From the NCBI GenBank assembly GCA_017308135.1, contig JAFKFM010000008.1, forward strand, positions 248,001 to 312,000: DNA of 64,000 bases, read 5' to 3'. The notes under the pieces are model-generated. The model searched no databases, had not been told where the DNA came from, and saw only the letters and a list, made by a program, of their open reading frames with translations. Positions within the stretch are counted from its first letter, which is position 1; each line of letters opens with the position of its first letter. The translations under genes were made by a program, and so were the position numbers. The stretch is from Alphaproteobacteria bacterium (GTDB lineage Bacteria; Pseudomonadota; Alphaproteobacteria; CACIAM-22H2). Positions 56,250 through 64,000 of this stretch are shown in pieces.

Positions 56250-57896
56250 GTGGCCGCGAAAACCAAGCCCGATCCGTACGAGCTCGACCTCGGCAAAACA
56301 CGGGCGAACTACGCCCAATTGACGCCGCTGACCTTCCTGTTCCGTACCGCCGCAACCTATCCGAAGAAGGCGGCGGCGATCCACGGCCGCACGACGATCA
56401 CCTATGCGGCGATGGCCGCGCGCGTGCGCCGCTTCGCGTCCGCATTGGTCAAGCGCGGTGTAAAAAAGGGCGACACCGTCGCGATTTTGGCGCCGAATAT
56501 TCCGGCGATGCTGGAAGCGCATTACGCCGTCCCTTTGGCGGGCGCGATCCTCAATCCGCTGAACTATCGCCTCGACGCCGCGACGATCGCCTTCATCCTC
56601 GATCACGCGAACGCCAAGGTGCTGCTGGTCGACCGCGAGTTTTCCGCCACGGCCGACGCGGCTTTGCGCCAGTGCAAGGCCAAGCCTTTGGTGATCGATA
56701 TCGACGATCCCGAATATGACGGGGCGGGGGCGAAACTCGGCGCCGTCGAGTACGAGGATTTCCTGACCCAAGGCGAGCCCGATTATCCCGGTCGCTGGCC
56801 GGAGGACGAGTGGCAGGCGATCTGCCTGCTTTATACGTCCGGCACGACGGGCGATCCGAAGGGTGTCGTCTATCACCATCGCGGCGCGTATCTGAACGCG
56901 CTGGGCAACGCGCTCGCCTTCGGGCTGCGGCCGGAAAGCGTGTATCTGTGGACGCTGCCGATGTTCCATTGCTCGGGTTGGAGCTACACCTGGGCCGCGA
57001 CCGCGCTGGGTTCGACGCATATCTGCCTGCGGCGCGTCGATCCGGCGTTGATTTTCTCGGCGATCGCGACCCACAAGGTCACGCATATGTGCGGCGCGCC
57101 GATCGTGCTCAATCTGCTCGCCCATGCGCCGGCCGACGTGAAGCGCAAACTGCCCCATCGCGTGGAGGTCGCCACGGGCGGTGCCGCCCCGCCCTCGGCG
57201 ATCATCGCAAGCATGGAGGAACTCGGCTTTCGCGTGACGCATCTTTACGGCCTCACCGAAAGCTACGGCCCCGCGACGATCTGCGAATGGCAGAGCGGCT
57301 GGGCGGAACTGCCGCTCGATCAGCGCGCACGCCTGATCTCACGCCAGGGTGTTCGCTACATCACGGCCGACGACCTGACCTTGCGCGACGCCGATACGGG
57401 CGAGGAAGTGCCCAGCGACGGCAAGACGCTGGGTGAGATTTGCCTGCGCGGCAACACGATCATGAAGGGCTATCTCAAAAATCCGAAAGCCACGCGCAAG
57501 GCGTTTCGCGGCGGCTGGTTTTGGACCGGCGATCTCGCCGTGCGTCACCCCGACGGCTATGTCGAGGTCAAAGACCGATCGAAAGACATCATCATTTCCG
57601 GCGGCGAGAACATCTCCTCGCTCGAAGTCGAAGAAGCGCTCTACAAACATCCCGCGATCATGGAAGCGGCGGTCGTCGCCAAACCCGACGCGAAATGGGG
57701 CGAAACGCCCTGCGCCTTCGTGACGCTGAAGCCGGGCGTTTCGCCGGTCGCGGCCAAGGAAATTTCCGATTGGCTGCGCGGGCGGATCGCGGGCTACAAA
57801 GTGCCAAGATTCGTGGTGTTTGGCCCGCTGCCGAAAACCTCGACCGGCAAGATCCAGAAATTCACGCTGCGCGAGCGTGCGAAGGACATCAAGTGA
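56250..57896 (+). CDS. Acyl-CoA synthetase (AMP-binding)
   Basis: A 548-residue adenylate-forming ligase starting at GTG. The P-loop LLYTSGTTGDPKGV, the YGLTESYGP motif, GWFWTGDLAVRHPDGYVEV, and the C-terminal catalytic Lys in KTSTGKIQKF are all intact. MFHCSGWSYTW is typical of medium-chain/short-chain ligases such as methylmercaptopropionyl-CoA ligase. It activates a carboxylic acid for the enzymes that follow and opens a tightly spaced five-gene operon ending at 61873. The stop overlaps the next start as GTGA. Confidence 0.9.
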   Translation: MAAKTKPDPYELDLGKTRANYAQLTPLTFLFRTAATYPKKAAAIHGRTTITYAAMAARVRRFASALVKRGVKKGDTVAILAPNIPAMLEAHYAVPLAGAILNPLNYRLDAATIAFILDHANAKVLLVDREFSATADAALRQCKAKPLVIDIDDPEYDGAGAKLGAVEYEDFLTQGEPDYPGRWPEDEWQAICLLYTSGTTGDPKGVVYHHRGAYLNALGNALAFGLRPESVYLWTLPMFHCSGWSYTWAATALGSTHICLRRVDPALIFSAIATHKVTHMCGAPIVLNLLAHAPADVKRKLPHRVEVATGGAAPPSAIIASMEELGFRVTHLYGLTESYGPATICEWQSGWAELPLDQRARLISRQGVRYITADDLTLRDADTGEEVPSDGKTLGEICLRGNTIMKGYLKNPKATRKAFRGGWFWTGDLAVRHPDGYVEVKDRSKDIIISGGENISSLEVEEALYKHPAIMEAAVVAKPDAKWGETPCAFVTLKPGVSPVAAKEISDWLRGRIAGYKVPRFVVFGPLPKTSTGKIQKFTLRERAKDIK

Positions 57897-58660
57897 GCGC
57901 GATCTTCGATTTGACCGGTAAGGTCGCGCTCGTCACCGGCGCTTCGTCGGGGCTGGGCGCCCATATGGCCAAGACGCTCGCGAAATCTGGTGCCAAAGTC
58001 GCCATCGCCGCGCGGCGCGTCGATCGGCTTGAAGCGCTCGCGGCCGAGATCGCTGCCGCCGGGGGCCGGGCTTTGCCCGTCGCGATGGATGTGACCGATG
58101 CGCAAAGCGTGACCCGCGCCTTCGACGAAGCGGAGACCGAACTCGGCGCGCTTGGCGTTGTGGTCAACAATGCCGGGATCGCGCGGAAAGAGAACGCGAC
58201 CGCGATCGACGATCCGGCGTGGCGCGAAACCCTCGCCACCAATCTCGATGGCGCCAATCTGGTGGCGCGCGCGGCCCTCGCCGCATTCCGCAAGCATGGC
58301 CATGGCGGGTCGCTGGTCAATATCGCGTCGATCCTGGGCTTGCGCGTGTCGGCGCGCGTCCCCGCCTATTCGGCGGCGAAAGCGGCGCTGATCAGCCTGA
58401 CCCAAACGCTGGCGCTGGTCGCGGCGAAGGACGGTATCCGCGTCAACGCGATCGCGCCCGGCTATATCGAAACCGATCTGAACCGCGAATATCTCAACTC
58501 GCAAGCCGGCGCCAAAATGGTCGAGCGCGTGGCAATGGGCCGCTTCGGCCGTCCCGAAGACCTCGACGGCGCATTGCTGTTGCTCGCCGCCGATGCCGGG
58601 CGCTACATGACGGGCGCGGTTCTGGTCGTCGATGGCGGACATACGCTGTCGTTTCTCTAA
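57893..58660 (+). CDS. Short-chain dehydrogenase/reductase
   Basis: A 255-residue classical SDR read from the GTG overlapping the ligase stop. The cofactor motif VTGASSGLGAHMAKTLA, NNAG, the catalytic Ser in NIASILG and the YSAAK pair are present, and the C-terminus GRYMTGAVLVVDGGHTLSF is standard. Its position between an acyl-CoA ligase and an acyl-CoA dehydrogenase suggests it oxidises a hydroxyacyl-CoA (or reduces a ketoacyl-CoA) in the same route. Confidence 0.9.
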   Translation: MSAIFDLTGKVALVTGASSGLGAHMAKTLAKSGAKVAIAARRVDRLEALAAEIAAAGGRALPVAMDVTDAQSVTRAFDEAETELGALGVVVNNAGIARKENATAIDDPAWRETLATNLDGANLVARAALAAFRKHGHGGSLVNIASILGLRVSARVPAYSAAKAALISLTQTLALVAAKDGIRVNAIAPGYIETDLNREYLNSQAGAKMVERVAMGRFGRPEDLDGALLLLAADAGRYMTGAVLVVDGGHTLSFL

Positions 58661-58676
58661 GGGAGTTGCAGAAACT

Positions 58677-59321
58677 ATGATCGTTGATGTCCGCACCTAT
58701 ACGGCCCAGCCGGGCCTCGTGCCGAAATATTTCGCCGATTACGCGGCGCAAGCCTTCGCGACGCAGACCAAGCATCTCGGCAATCCGCTCGGCTACTACA
58801 TGGTCGAAACCGGCGTCGTGAACACCGTCGTCCATCTCTGGGGCTACAAGGATATCGCCGAGCGGCAAGCCAAGCGCGACGCGCTCTACGCCGATCCGGT
58901 TTGGCAGGCCTGGATGAAGGACAATGCCGGCACATTCGTGGCGCAGAACAACACGATCATGAAGAATGTGCCGTTTTGGCCGGCCGAAGGGCACGGGCAG
59001 GGCGGTTACGGCTTGGTCGATTTCCGCAACTACACCTTCAAGCATGGCAAGCTGGGCGAATTCTTCAAGCTCTACAAGGAAGAAGGCTGGCCCGTGCAGT
59101 CGAAGATCCTCGGCAATTGCATCGGCTACTATCAATCCGACATTGGCGGCCTCAACCAGATCCTGCATCTGTGGGCCTATAAGGATGCGGCCGACCGTGC
59201 CGCGCGCCGCGCGGCGCTGGGCGCCGATCCGGCGTGGAAGGCTTACCTCGCCAAAGCCTCGCCGCTGCTGATGCGCATGGAAAACACGCTGCTGGTCAAC
59301 GCGCCGTTCTTCAAGCCGTAA
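58677..59321 (+). CDS. NIPSNAP-family protein with two tandem domains
   Basis: A 214-residue protein made of two similar NIPSNAP halves (about residues 1-103 and 110-214). Matching pieces include VDVRTYTAQPG with VDFRNYTFKHG, VVHLWGYKDIAER with ILHLWAYKDAADR, and LYADPVWQAWM with LGADPAWKAYL. NIPSNAPs have a dimeric alpha-beta barrel (ferredoxin-like) fold and no agreed enzyme activity; the tandem form would make an internal pseudo-dimer. GGGAG precedes the ATG. It is co-transcribed with acyl-CoA genes, and a metabolite-binding or enzymatic role there is inference. Confidence 0.85.
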   Translation: MIVDVRTYTAQPGLVPKYFADYAAQAFATQTKHLGNPLGYYMVETGVVNTVVHLWGYKDIAERQAKRDALYADPVWQAWMKDNAGTFVAQNNTIMKNVPFWPAEGHGQGGYGLVDFRNYTFKHGKLGEFFKLYKEEGWPVQSKILGNCIGYYQSDIGGLNQILHLWAYKDAADRAARRAALGADPAWKAYLAKASPLLMRMENTLLVNAPFFKP

Positions 59322-59330
59322 GGTCCGCTC

Positions 59331-60527
59331 ATGGATTTCGCCCTCGCCCCGAAGATCGAGAAAACCCGTGCGGCGATCCGCGCCTTCGTCGAGAAGGAGC
59401 TAATCCCGCTGGAGGATCACGACATCAATTGGGGCGACGGCGAAAACGTGCGGCTCGACACGCTCGCCAAACTGCGCGCCAAGGCGAAGAAGGCGGGCAT
59501 TTGGGCGCTGCAAACGCCCAAGGAACTGGGCGGCGGCGGTTTGAATATGGCCGCGATGGCCGTGTGCTACGAGGAGATGGGCCGCGCATTGTTCGGGCCC
59601 GTCACCTTCAACTCCGCCGCCCCCGACGACGGCAACATGATGCTGCTGGCCAAGGTCGCTACGGCCGCGCAGAAGAAGAAATGGCTGCTGCCGATCGTCG
59701 ACGGGCGCGTGTGCTCGTCCTTCGTGATGACCGAGCCGCATCCCGGCTCCGGCTCCGATCCCACGATGATGCTGACGACCGCGACCAAGAAACGCGGCAA
59801 GTGGATCGTCAAAGGCCGCAAATGGTTCATTACCGGGGCGGGGCAGGCGAAGCACTTCATCCTGATCGCGCGCACGTCGAACGACGCGCGCAAAGGCCTG
59901 TCCGCCTTTCTGTTCCACGCCGATCAGCCGGGCTGGCGGATCGTGCGACGCATCCCGATCATGGGGCCGGAGGAACATGGCGGCCATTGCGAGATCGAGT
60001 TCGACGGGCTGGAGATCGCAGATGCCGACCGCCTGATGGATGTGGGCGACGGGTTGAAGGCCACGCAAATCCGCCTCGGCCCGGCGCGCCTGACGCATTG
60101 CATGCGCTGGCTCGGTATGGCGCGCCGCGCGCTGGAAATCGCGTTGCCCTATGTCGAACAGCGCAAAAGCTTCGGCAGCAAGCTGATCGACCATGAAGGC
60201 GTGCAATGGATGCTGGGCGAGGCGGCGATGAATATCGAAATCGGCCGCTTGCTGACCATGCGCGCGGCATGGAAACTCGACCAAGGCGATTTCGCGCGAA
60301 AGGAGGTGTCGATGGCCAAGGTCGCCGTCGCCGATGTGCTGCACAAATCGATCGACACGGCGATCCAGTTGCTCGGCGCCAAGGGCTATTCGCGCGACGT
60401 GAAACTCGAATGGATGTATCGCTACGCGCGCCAAGCACGCTTGGTCGATGGCGCGTCCGAAGTGCACAAGATGGTGCTCGCCAAATTCCTCGCCAAGGAA
60501 GGCACGGAGTTCTGGGCGTGGCGCTGA
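59331..60527 (+). CDS. Acyl-CoA dehydrogenase, ACAD10/ACAD11-like
   Basis: A 398-residue FAD-dependent dehydrogenase. FVMTEPHPGSGSDP and KWFITGAG are family motifs, and EQRKSFGSKLIDHEGVQWML is the conserved mid-domain. The region that usually carries the catalytic Glu (EGTNE) reads DGASEVHKMVLAKF, which is the form found in ACAD10/ACAD11 and the bacterial LvaC branch. In human ACAD10/11 a kinase domain of the APH type is fused to this enzyme and phosphorylates 4-hydroxyacyl-CoA before elimination; here such a kinase is the next gene, overlapping by 10 bases. Confidence 0.88.
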   Translation: MDFALAPKIEKTRAAIRAFVEKELIPLEDHDINWGDGENVRLDTLAKLRAKAKKAGIWALQTPKELGGGGLNMAAMAVCYEEMGRALFGPVTFNSAAPDDGNMMLLAKVATAAQKKKWLLPIVDGRVCSSFVMTEPHPGSGSDPTMMLTTATKKRGKWIVKGRKWFITGAGQAKHFILIARTSNDARKGLSAFLFHADQPGWRIVRRIPIMGPEEHGGHCEIEFDGLEIADADRLMDVGDGLKATQIRLGPARLTHCMRWLGMARRALEIALPYVEQRKSFGSKLIDHEGVQWMLGEAAMNIEIGRLLTMRAAWKLDQGDFARKEVSMAKVAVADVLHKSIDTAIQLLGAKGYSRDVKLEWMYRYARQARLVDGASEVHKMVLAKFLAKEGTEFWAWR

Positions 60528-61873
60528 ACCCGGCGACCGCGTCGCCGATCCTGGCAGGCTGGCTGATCGGCGCGCTCGGCGCCAATCAGGTGCAGGTCGC
60601 GCGCCTGCACAAGCTCTCCGGCGGCGCCATTCAGGAAAACTGGGCCTTCGACGCGCGCGTGCGCGGCGGCAAATACGAAGGCGTGATCCCCTGCGTGCTG
60701 CGCACCGATGCGCCCACGGGTGTCGCCGTCAGCCATAGCCGTGCGGCCGAATACGCGATCCTGAAAGCCGCGTTCGCCGCCGGCGTCAAAGTGCCCGAAC
60801 CGCTGGGGGCTTGCGAAGATGCCGGCGTGATCGGCAAGCCGTTCTACGTGATGCGGCGCCTGGAAGGCACGGCGCTTGGCCATATCCTGACCGACGATCG
60901 CAAATGGCAGGGCGACCGCGCGAAACTCGCCCACGACCTCGGCGCCGAACTCGCCAAGCTGCATAAGGTCGTGCCGCCGCGCGCCGATCTTTCCTTCCTC
61001 AAGAAGCTCGAGACGTCGCCCGCGTTGGCGGCGATCGGCGAATATCGCGCATGGCTCGATACCTATCGCGATCCGCGGCCCGCGCTGGAATATGCGTTGC
61101 GCTGGCTGGAACTGAACGCGCCGGCGAAAGGCGCAATCGCGCTGTGCCATCGCGACTATCGCACCGGCAATTACATGGCCGACGACGAGGGCCTCACCGG
61201 CATTCTCGATTGGGAATTCGCGGGTTGGAGCGATCCCGACGAAGATCTCGGGTGGTTCTGCGCCAAATGCTGGCGCTTCGGCCGCTGGGATCGCGCGGCG
61301 GGCGGCATCGGGGCGCGTGAGGATTTTCTGGCGGGTTACGGCCTCACCGTGGCGCCTGAAACGCTACGCTATTGGGAAATCATGGCCCATGCGCGCTGGG
61401 CGGTGATCGCGCTCCAGCAAGGCGATCGTTTCGTGGGCGGCGGCGAAGCCTCGCTCGACCTCGCACTCACCGGAAGGCGCATCGCCGAGCTCGAATTCGA
61501 ATTGCTGAACGAGATCGCACCCGATGCGGCGCCCGGATTCGATCTGCCGTCCTTGCCGGGCGACCGCGCCGACGCGCTGGAATTGCTCGGCATCGCACGC
61601 GATACGCTGACCAAGAATCTTCTGTCGCTGTTGCCCGAGGAAAAGCGCCTGGACTCGTTGATGGTCGCGAACGCGTTGTCGATCGCCGCGCGCGAATTCG
61701 AGAAGGCGGCCACGCCGCGCATCGATCCAGCTGCGGGCAAGGCGCTCGTCGCGGCGATCCGTTCGGGAAAACACGATAACGATGCGGGGCTGGTGGGCGC
61801 CTTGCGCGAAAACGCGCGCGTTCGAACGGCGCTGGCGAACCCGAAATATCCGGGCGTTTCTACCAGCCGTTAA
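60518..61873 (+). CDS. APH-family phosphotransferase fused to a DUF6285-like domain
   Basis: A 451-residue protein read from a GTG inside the end of the dehydrogenase gene. Residues 1-330 are an aminoglycoside-phosphotransferase-fold kinase: ALCHRDYRTGNYM contains the catalytic Asp and the Asn, and GILDWEFAGWSDPDEDLGWF the metal-binding Asp. The last 110 residues (from DLPSLPGDRADALELLGIAR) resemble DUF6285, usually a separate small protein beside such kinases. By analogy with ACAD10/11 and LvaA, it may phosphorylate a hydroxyacyl-CoA for the neighbouring dehydrogenase. Antibiotic resistance is unlikely in this setting. The last 14 bases overlap the convergent aldolase gene. Confidence 0.82.
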   Translation: MALNPATASPILAGWLIGALGANQVQVARLHKLSGGAIQENWAFDARVRGGKYEGVIPCVLRTDAPTGVAVSHSRAAEYAILKAAFAAGVKVPEPLGACEDAGVIGKPFYVMRRLEGTALGHILTDDRKWQGDRAKLAHDLGAELAKLHKVVPPRADLSFLKKLETSPALAAIGEYRAWLDTYRDPRPALEYALRWLELNAPAKGAIALCHRDYRTGNYMADDEGLTGILDWEFAGWSDPDEDLGWFCAKCWRFGRWDRAAGGIGAREDFLAGYGLTVAPETLRYWEIMAHARWAVIALQQGDRFVGGGEASLDLALTGRRIAELEFELLNEIAPDAAPGFDLPSLPGDRADALELLGIARDTLTKNLLSLLPEEKRLDSLMVANALSIAAREFEKAATPRIDPAAGKALVAAIRSGKHDNDAGLVGALRENARVRTALANPKYPGVSTSR

Positions 61874-62999
61874 CCCGGTTCCAGACTTCGACGATTTCGT
61901 CAGAACCATCGACGACGTGATAGCGGTCGTACATCGCCGCCGTCATGCAGACATGGTTGGGCAGTACGACCAAGCGCCCGCCGACAGGATAATCGGCATA
62001 AGGGAATGGATCGACCTGATCGAGCCCGCGCGCATAGCTGGCGATCCCGTGCTCCTGATGCACGTCGAGGATCGCGAGCGGCTTTTCCGGCAAGGCGCCG
62101 GTCGCCGGACGCAATAATCCGAAGCCCGCATCCATATGCCGGTTGGCGCCGGTATCCTTCGACAAGGCGAGGGCGCCGGCGTCGAGCAGGATCTGTTTGC
62201 GCGCGGTGCGATGCGAAGTGATCGTCGTCAGCACGCCGACGGCGACGTCGCCGATCTCGCAGCTGCCGATCCCGGTCTGGAACAGATCGAAGAACACGAA
62301 ATTGCCGGGCCGCATTTCGGTGACGCCGGCAAGGTGCTTGCCGTAAAGCGCCGTCGGCGTCGACCCGACGCTGACGATATCCACTTTACGCCCTTGCGCG
62401 CGCAAATGCTCGGCCGCCGCGACCACGCCGGCGCGCTCATCCTCGGCGATTTCCTGAATCTCGGAAATGCCGTCGGCCCCATAGGAATGGCCCGCATGGG
62501 CGAGCACGCCCGCGAGCATCCCGGCATCGTCCAAAATCTTACCGATCGCGTCGAGCTCGGGCGAGGCGGGCAGCACGCCCGCGCGCTCACCGCCGGTTTC
62601 GATCTCGATCAACGTGCGGAACTTGACGCCCAACGCCTTGCCGCGTTCGGCGATGGCTTGCGCCACGCCGACTTCGTCGGTGAGGATTTTAAGATCGACG
62701 CCGCCCGCCATCAGCTTCGCCGCGCGGTCGAGCTTGTCGGGCGAGATGCCGACCGCATAGACGATGTCGGTGAAGCCGTGCTTGGCGAAATATTCGGCTT
62801 CGGCCAGCGTCGAGACGGTAATCGGTCCCGCTTTGCCGCCGTGCACGCGGCGCGCGACCTCCGCCGATTTCGCGGTCTTCATATGCGGGCGCAGCGTCAC
62901 GCCCAATTCCTTCGCACGGGCGTTCATGCGCGCGATGTTGCGCGTCAGAACCGCGCGATCGAGAACGAGGCAGGGGGTTTGAAGATCGGCGAGCCGCAT
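61860..62999 (-). CDS. D-threonine aldolase-type PLP enzyme (alanine racemase fold III)
   Basis: A 379-residue protein. The PLP lysine is Lys41 in RPHMKTAKS. ETGGERAGV, HAGHSYG and VGSTPTALY line the cofactor site in this family, and the C-terminal PNHVCMT gives the His and Cys that bind the activating metal ion. D-threonine aldolase and D-serine dehydratase (DSD1) share this architecture, so either activity is possible. The start at 62999 overlaps the stop of the upstream EAL gene (ATGA); the longer open frame is a shadow of that gene. Confidence 0.87.
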   Translation of the reverse strand: MRLADLQTPCLVLDRAVLTRNIARMNARAKELGVTLRPHMKTAKSAEVARRVHGGKAGPITVSTLAEAEYFAKHGFTDIVYAVGISPDKLDRAAKLMAGGVDLKILTDEVGVAQAIAERGKALGVKFRTLIEIETGGERAGVLPASPELDAIGKILDDAGMLAGVLAHAGHSYGADGISEIQEIAEDERAGVVAAAEHLRAQGRKVDIVSVGSTPTALYGKHLAGVTEMRPGNFVFFDLFQTGIGSCEIGDVAVGVLTTITSHRTARKQILLDAGALALSKDTGANRHMDAGFGLLRPATGALPEKPLAILDVHQEHGIASYARGLDQVDPFPYADYPVGGRLVVLPNHVCMTAAMYDRYHVVDGSDEIVEVWNRVNGW

Positions 63000-64000
63000 C
63001 AGGGGCGGGGCGCGCCGACCGCCGGGGCCTGGGCGCGCATCAGCGCGTCGATATGCCAGCCTTGGAACATCCGGATGCCGACGGCTTGGCCAAGCTCGAA
63101 CGCCAGCGGCGTTTCGCAGCGGCTCATGATCACGCGGTTGATGTCGGCCTCGGCCAGCATGGCGCCGAGCCCGCGCATCTTCCAATCCTCGGCATGGTCC
63201 TTCATGAAGACCATCTTGATGAGGTCGGCGCGCAGATCGGCGCGACGGAAGAAGGTCAGCACGTCGGGCGTGAGGCCGTCGAGCAGCGTGCGGTACCCGG
63301 CCTTCTGCAGCACGTCGACCGCGCGGTTATAGCCTTCGAGATCGGCGAACACGTCGAAGCGCGGCAGTTCGACGATGATGTTGCCCTTCGCGAGGAACGT
63401 GCCGATGCGTTGATCGAATTCGCGGAACTTGTCGGACAGCACCGTCTCGACCGTCAGATTGATCGAGATATTGCCCGACGTCTTGCCGAGATAGCCTTCC
63501 TGCAACGCGCGCAGCAGGCGGTGATCGAAGGTGCGGAACAGCATCTGCAACAGGCCGCGCTGGCCGCGCATATTGAGGCGCGGCTGCATCAGGTTGCGCA
63601 CGTCGTTCACGGAGAAATAATACTCGCGGAAGATCGGGCGCAGCTGGTTGCCGGTCAGCGCGATGCAGATCGGCTGGTTGCGCAGGAACGATTTGATGTC
63701 GGACCGGCCGAAAATCTCCTCCGTCGCCGACAGCGACGAAGCGGTGAAGGCCTGGAAGTTTTGCGCGAACAACGGCGGCGGGGCGTTGGCGCCGGCGCGC
63801 TGAAGGGCGCGGGTGCGTGCGTCCTGCTGGCTCTTGTAATCCTCCAGCGCCGCGCGCGCGTAATCGTGGAAATCGTTGAACTGCGTTTCGAAATTATACC
63901 AGGTGCAGCTCTCTTCGATTTCCTCGTCGGGCAGGCCCGTGGCGACCGAGTGGCGGCGGAGCAGATCGTCGAGCTCCGTCACGACGCTTTCGAACTGGTT
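62999..64000 (-). CDS. Degenerate EAL-domain protein, 5' end outside the window
   Basis: At least 327 residues from a GTG at 63982; the frame stays open to the window edge, so the true start may lie beyond. The N-terminal third is helical and unrecognised. From about residue 100 an EAL-like fold is traceable: SINLTVETVLS (for VNLSP), IIVELPRFDVF, IKMVFM (for KIDRSF), SRCETPLAFELGQAVGI and FQGWHID. The EAL triplet and the DDFG aspartates are lost (LLDGLTPD), so it cannot hydrolyse c-di-GMP and is more likely a binding or regulatory protein. It is coupled to the aldolase-type gene, for no evident reason. Confidence 0.72.
   Translation of the reverse strand, partial: NQFESVVTELDDLLRRHSVATGLPDEEIEESCTWYNFETQFNDFHDYARAALEDYKSQQDARTRALQRAGANAPPPLFAQNFQAFTASSLSATEEIFGRSDIKSFLRNQPICIALTGNQLRPIFREYYFSVNDVRNLMQPRLNMRGQRGLLQMLFRTFDHRLLRALQEGYLGKTSGNISINLTVETVLSDKFREFDQRIGTFLAKGNIIVELPRFDVFADLEGYNRAVDVLQKAGYRTLLDGLTPDVLTFFRRADLRADLIKMVFMKDHAEDWKMRGLGAMLAEADINRVIMSRCETPLAFELGQAVGIRMFQGWHIDALMRAQAPAVGAPRP

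Noticed and set aside
60518-61873. Aminoglycoside resistance gene
   Set aside because: The kinase fold is of the APH type, but the fused tail and the acyl-CoA operon context point to the ACAD10/11-associated kinases.

Overview
The window is 64 kb of gene-dense, high-GC chromosome from an alphaproteobacterium, most likely of the Rhodospirillales type. The grounds are the surE-pcm-nlpD and yajC-secD-secF blocks, an hpnCDE squalene cassette (hopanoid precursor), paired homologues of mitochondrial complex I assembly factors, a sdhE-mfd pair divergent from recG, a CheZ phosphatase and a CCA-encoding tRNA-Lys. I see no insertion sequence, prophage, integrase or CRISPR array. The family-level assignment is inference; no rRNA or marker search was possible.

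Layout. 1-7 kb: the end of surE, pcm and a degenerate NlpD-like lipoprotein, followed by an inserted accessory block (an alpha/beta hydrolase, an unknown protein, and an ArsR-controlled set of two DUF899 thioredoxin-like proteins plus a GFA protein), then a DUF815 ATPase. 7-10.6 kb: the Sec accessory operon yajC-secD-secF plus an Mth938/NDUFAF3-like gene; this YajC carries a J-domain-like tail. 10.7-15 kb: a PuuD-like membrane protein and hpnE-hpnD-hpnC reading left, with an NDUFAF6-like squalene-synthase-family gene reading right. 15-25.7 kb: housekeeping genes (trmFO, a Rid protein, a Sel1 protein, uvrA, a nuclease, ssb, a tautomerase, gyrA, coaD).

25.7-29.6 kb: a TRAP transporter (dctM, dctQ, dctP) divergent from its probable FadR-type GntR regulator. 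29.6-36.8 kb: tRNA-Lys, an FkbM-like methyltransferase and a c-di-GMP signalling module (short leader ORF, sensor kinase, REC-DUF3369-GGDEF-EAL regulator, diguanylate cyclase). 36.8-42.7 kb: cfa, ppa, an unknown 72-residue protein, a sugar epimerase with a glycosyltransferase, CheZ with a coupled small protein, and a lipoprotein. 42.8-47 kb: a hydroxyacid operon (L-2-hydroxyacid oxidase, HpaI-type aldolase, D-2-hydroxyacid dehydrogenase), an ICMT-like membrane protein and a dehalogenase-type hydrolase. 47-56 kb: recG, sdhE, mfd, a P2-type cation ATPase and a FrnE-type DsbA protein. 56-62 kb: a tight five-gene acyl-CoA operon (acyl-CoA synthetase, SDR, double NIPSNAP, acyl-CoA dehydrogenase, APH kinase fused to a DUF6285-like tail), which looks like a split version of animal ACAD10/ACAD11. 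62-64 kb: a D-threonine-aldolase-type enzyme and a degenerate EAL protein running off the window.

Two themes recur. Several genes (arsR, trmFO, uvrA, the lipoprotein, the epimerase, the NDUFAF6-like gene) have a -10-like hexamer only 6-8 bases before the start codon, which predicts leaderless transcripts. Many neighbouring genes overlap by 4 bases, either as ATGA/GTGA couplings within operons or as shared CTAA/TTAG stops between convergent pairs. The best candidates for new biology are the YajC-J fusion, the ArsR-DUF899 operon, the ACAD/APH-DUF6285/NIPSNAP operon and an ICMT-like protein that has lost its cofactor motif.
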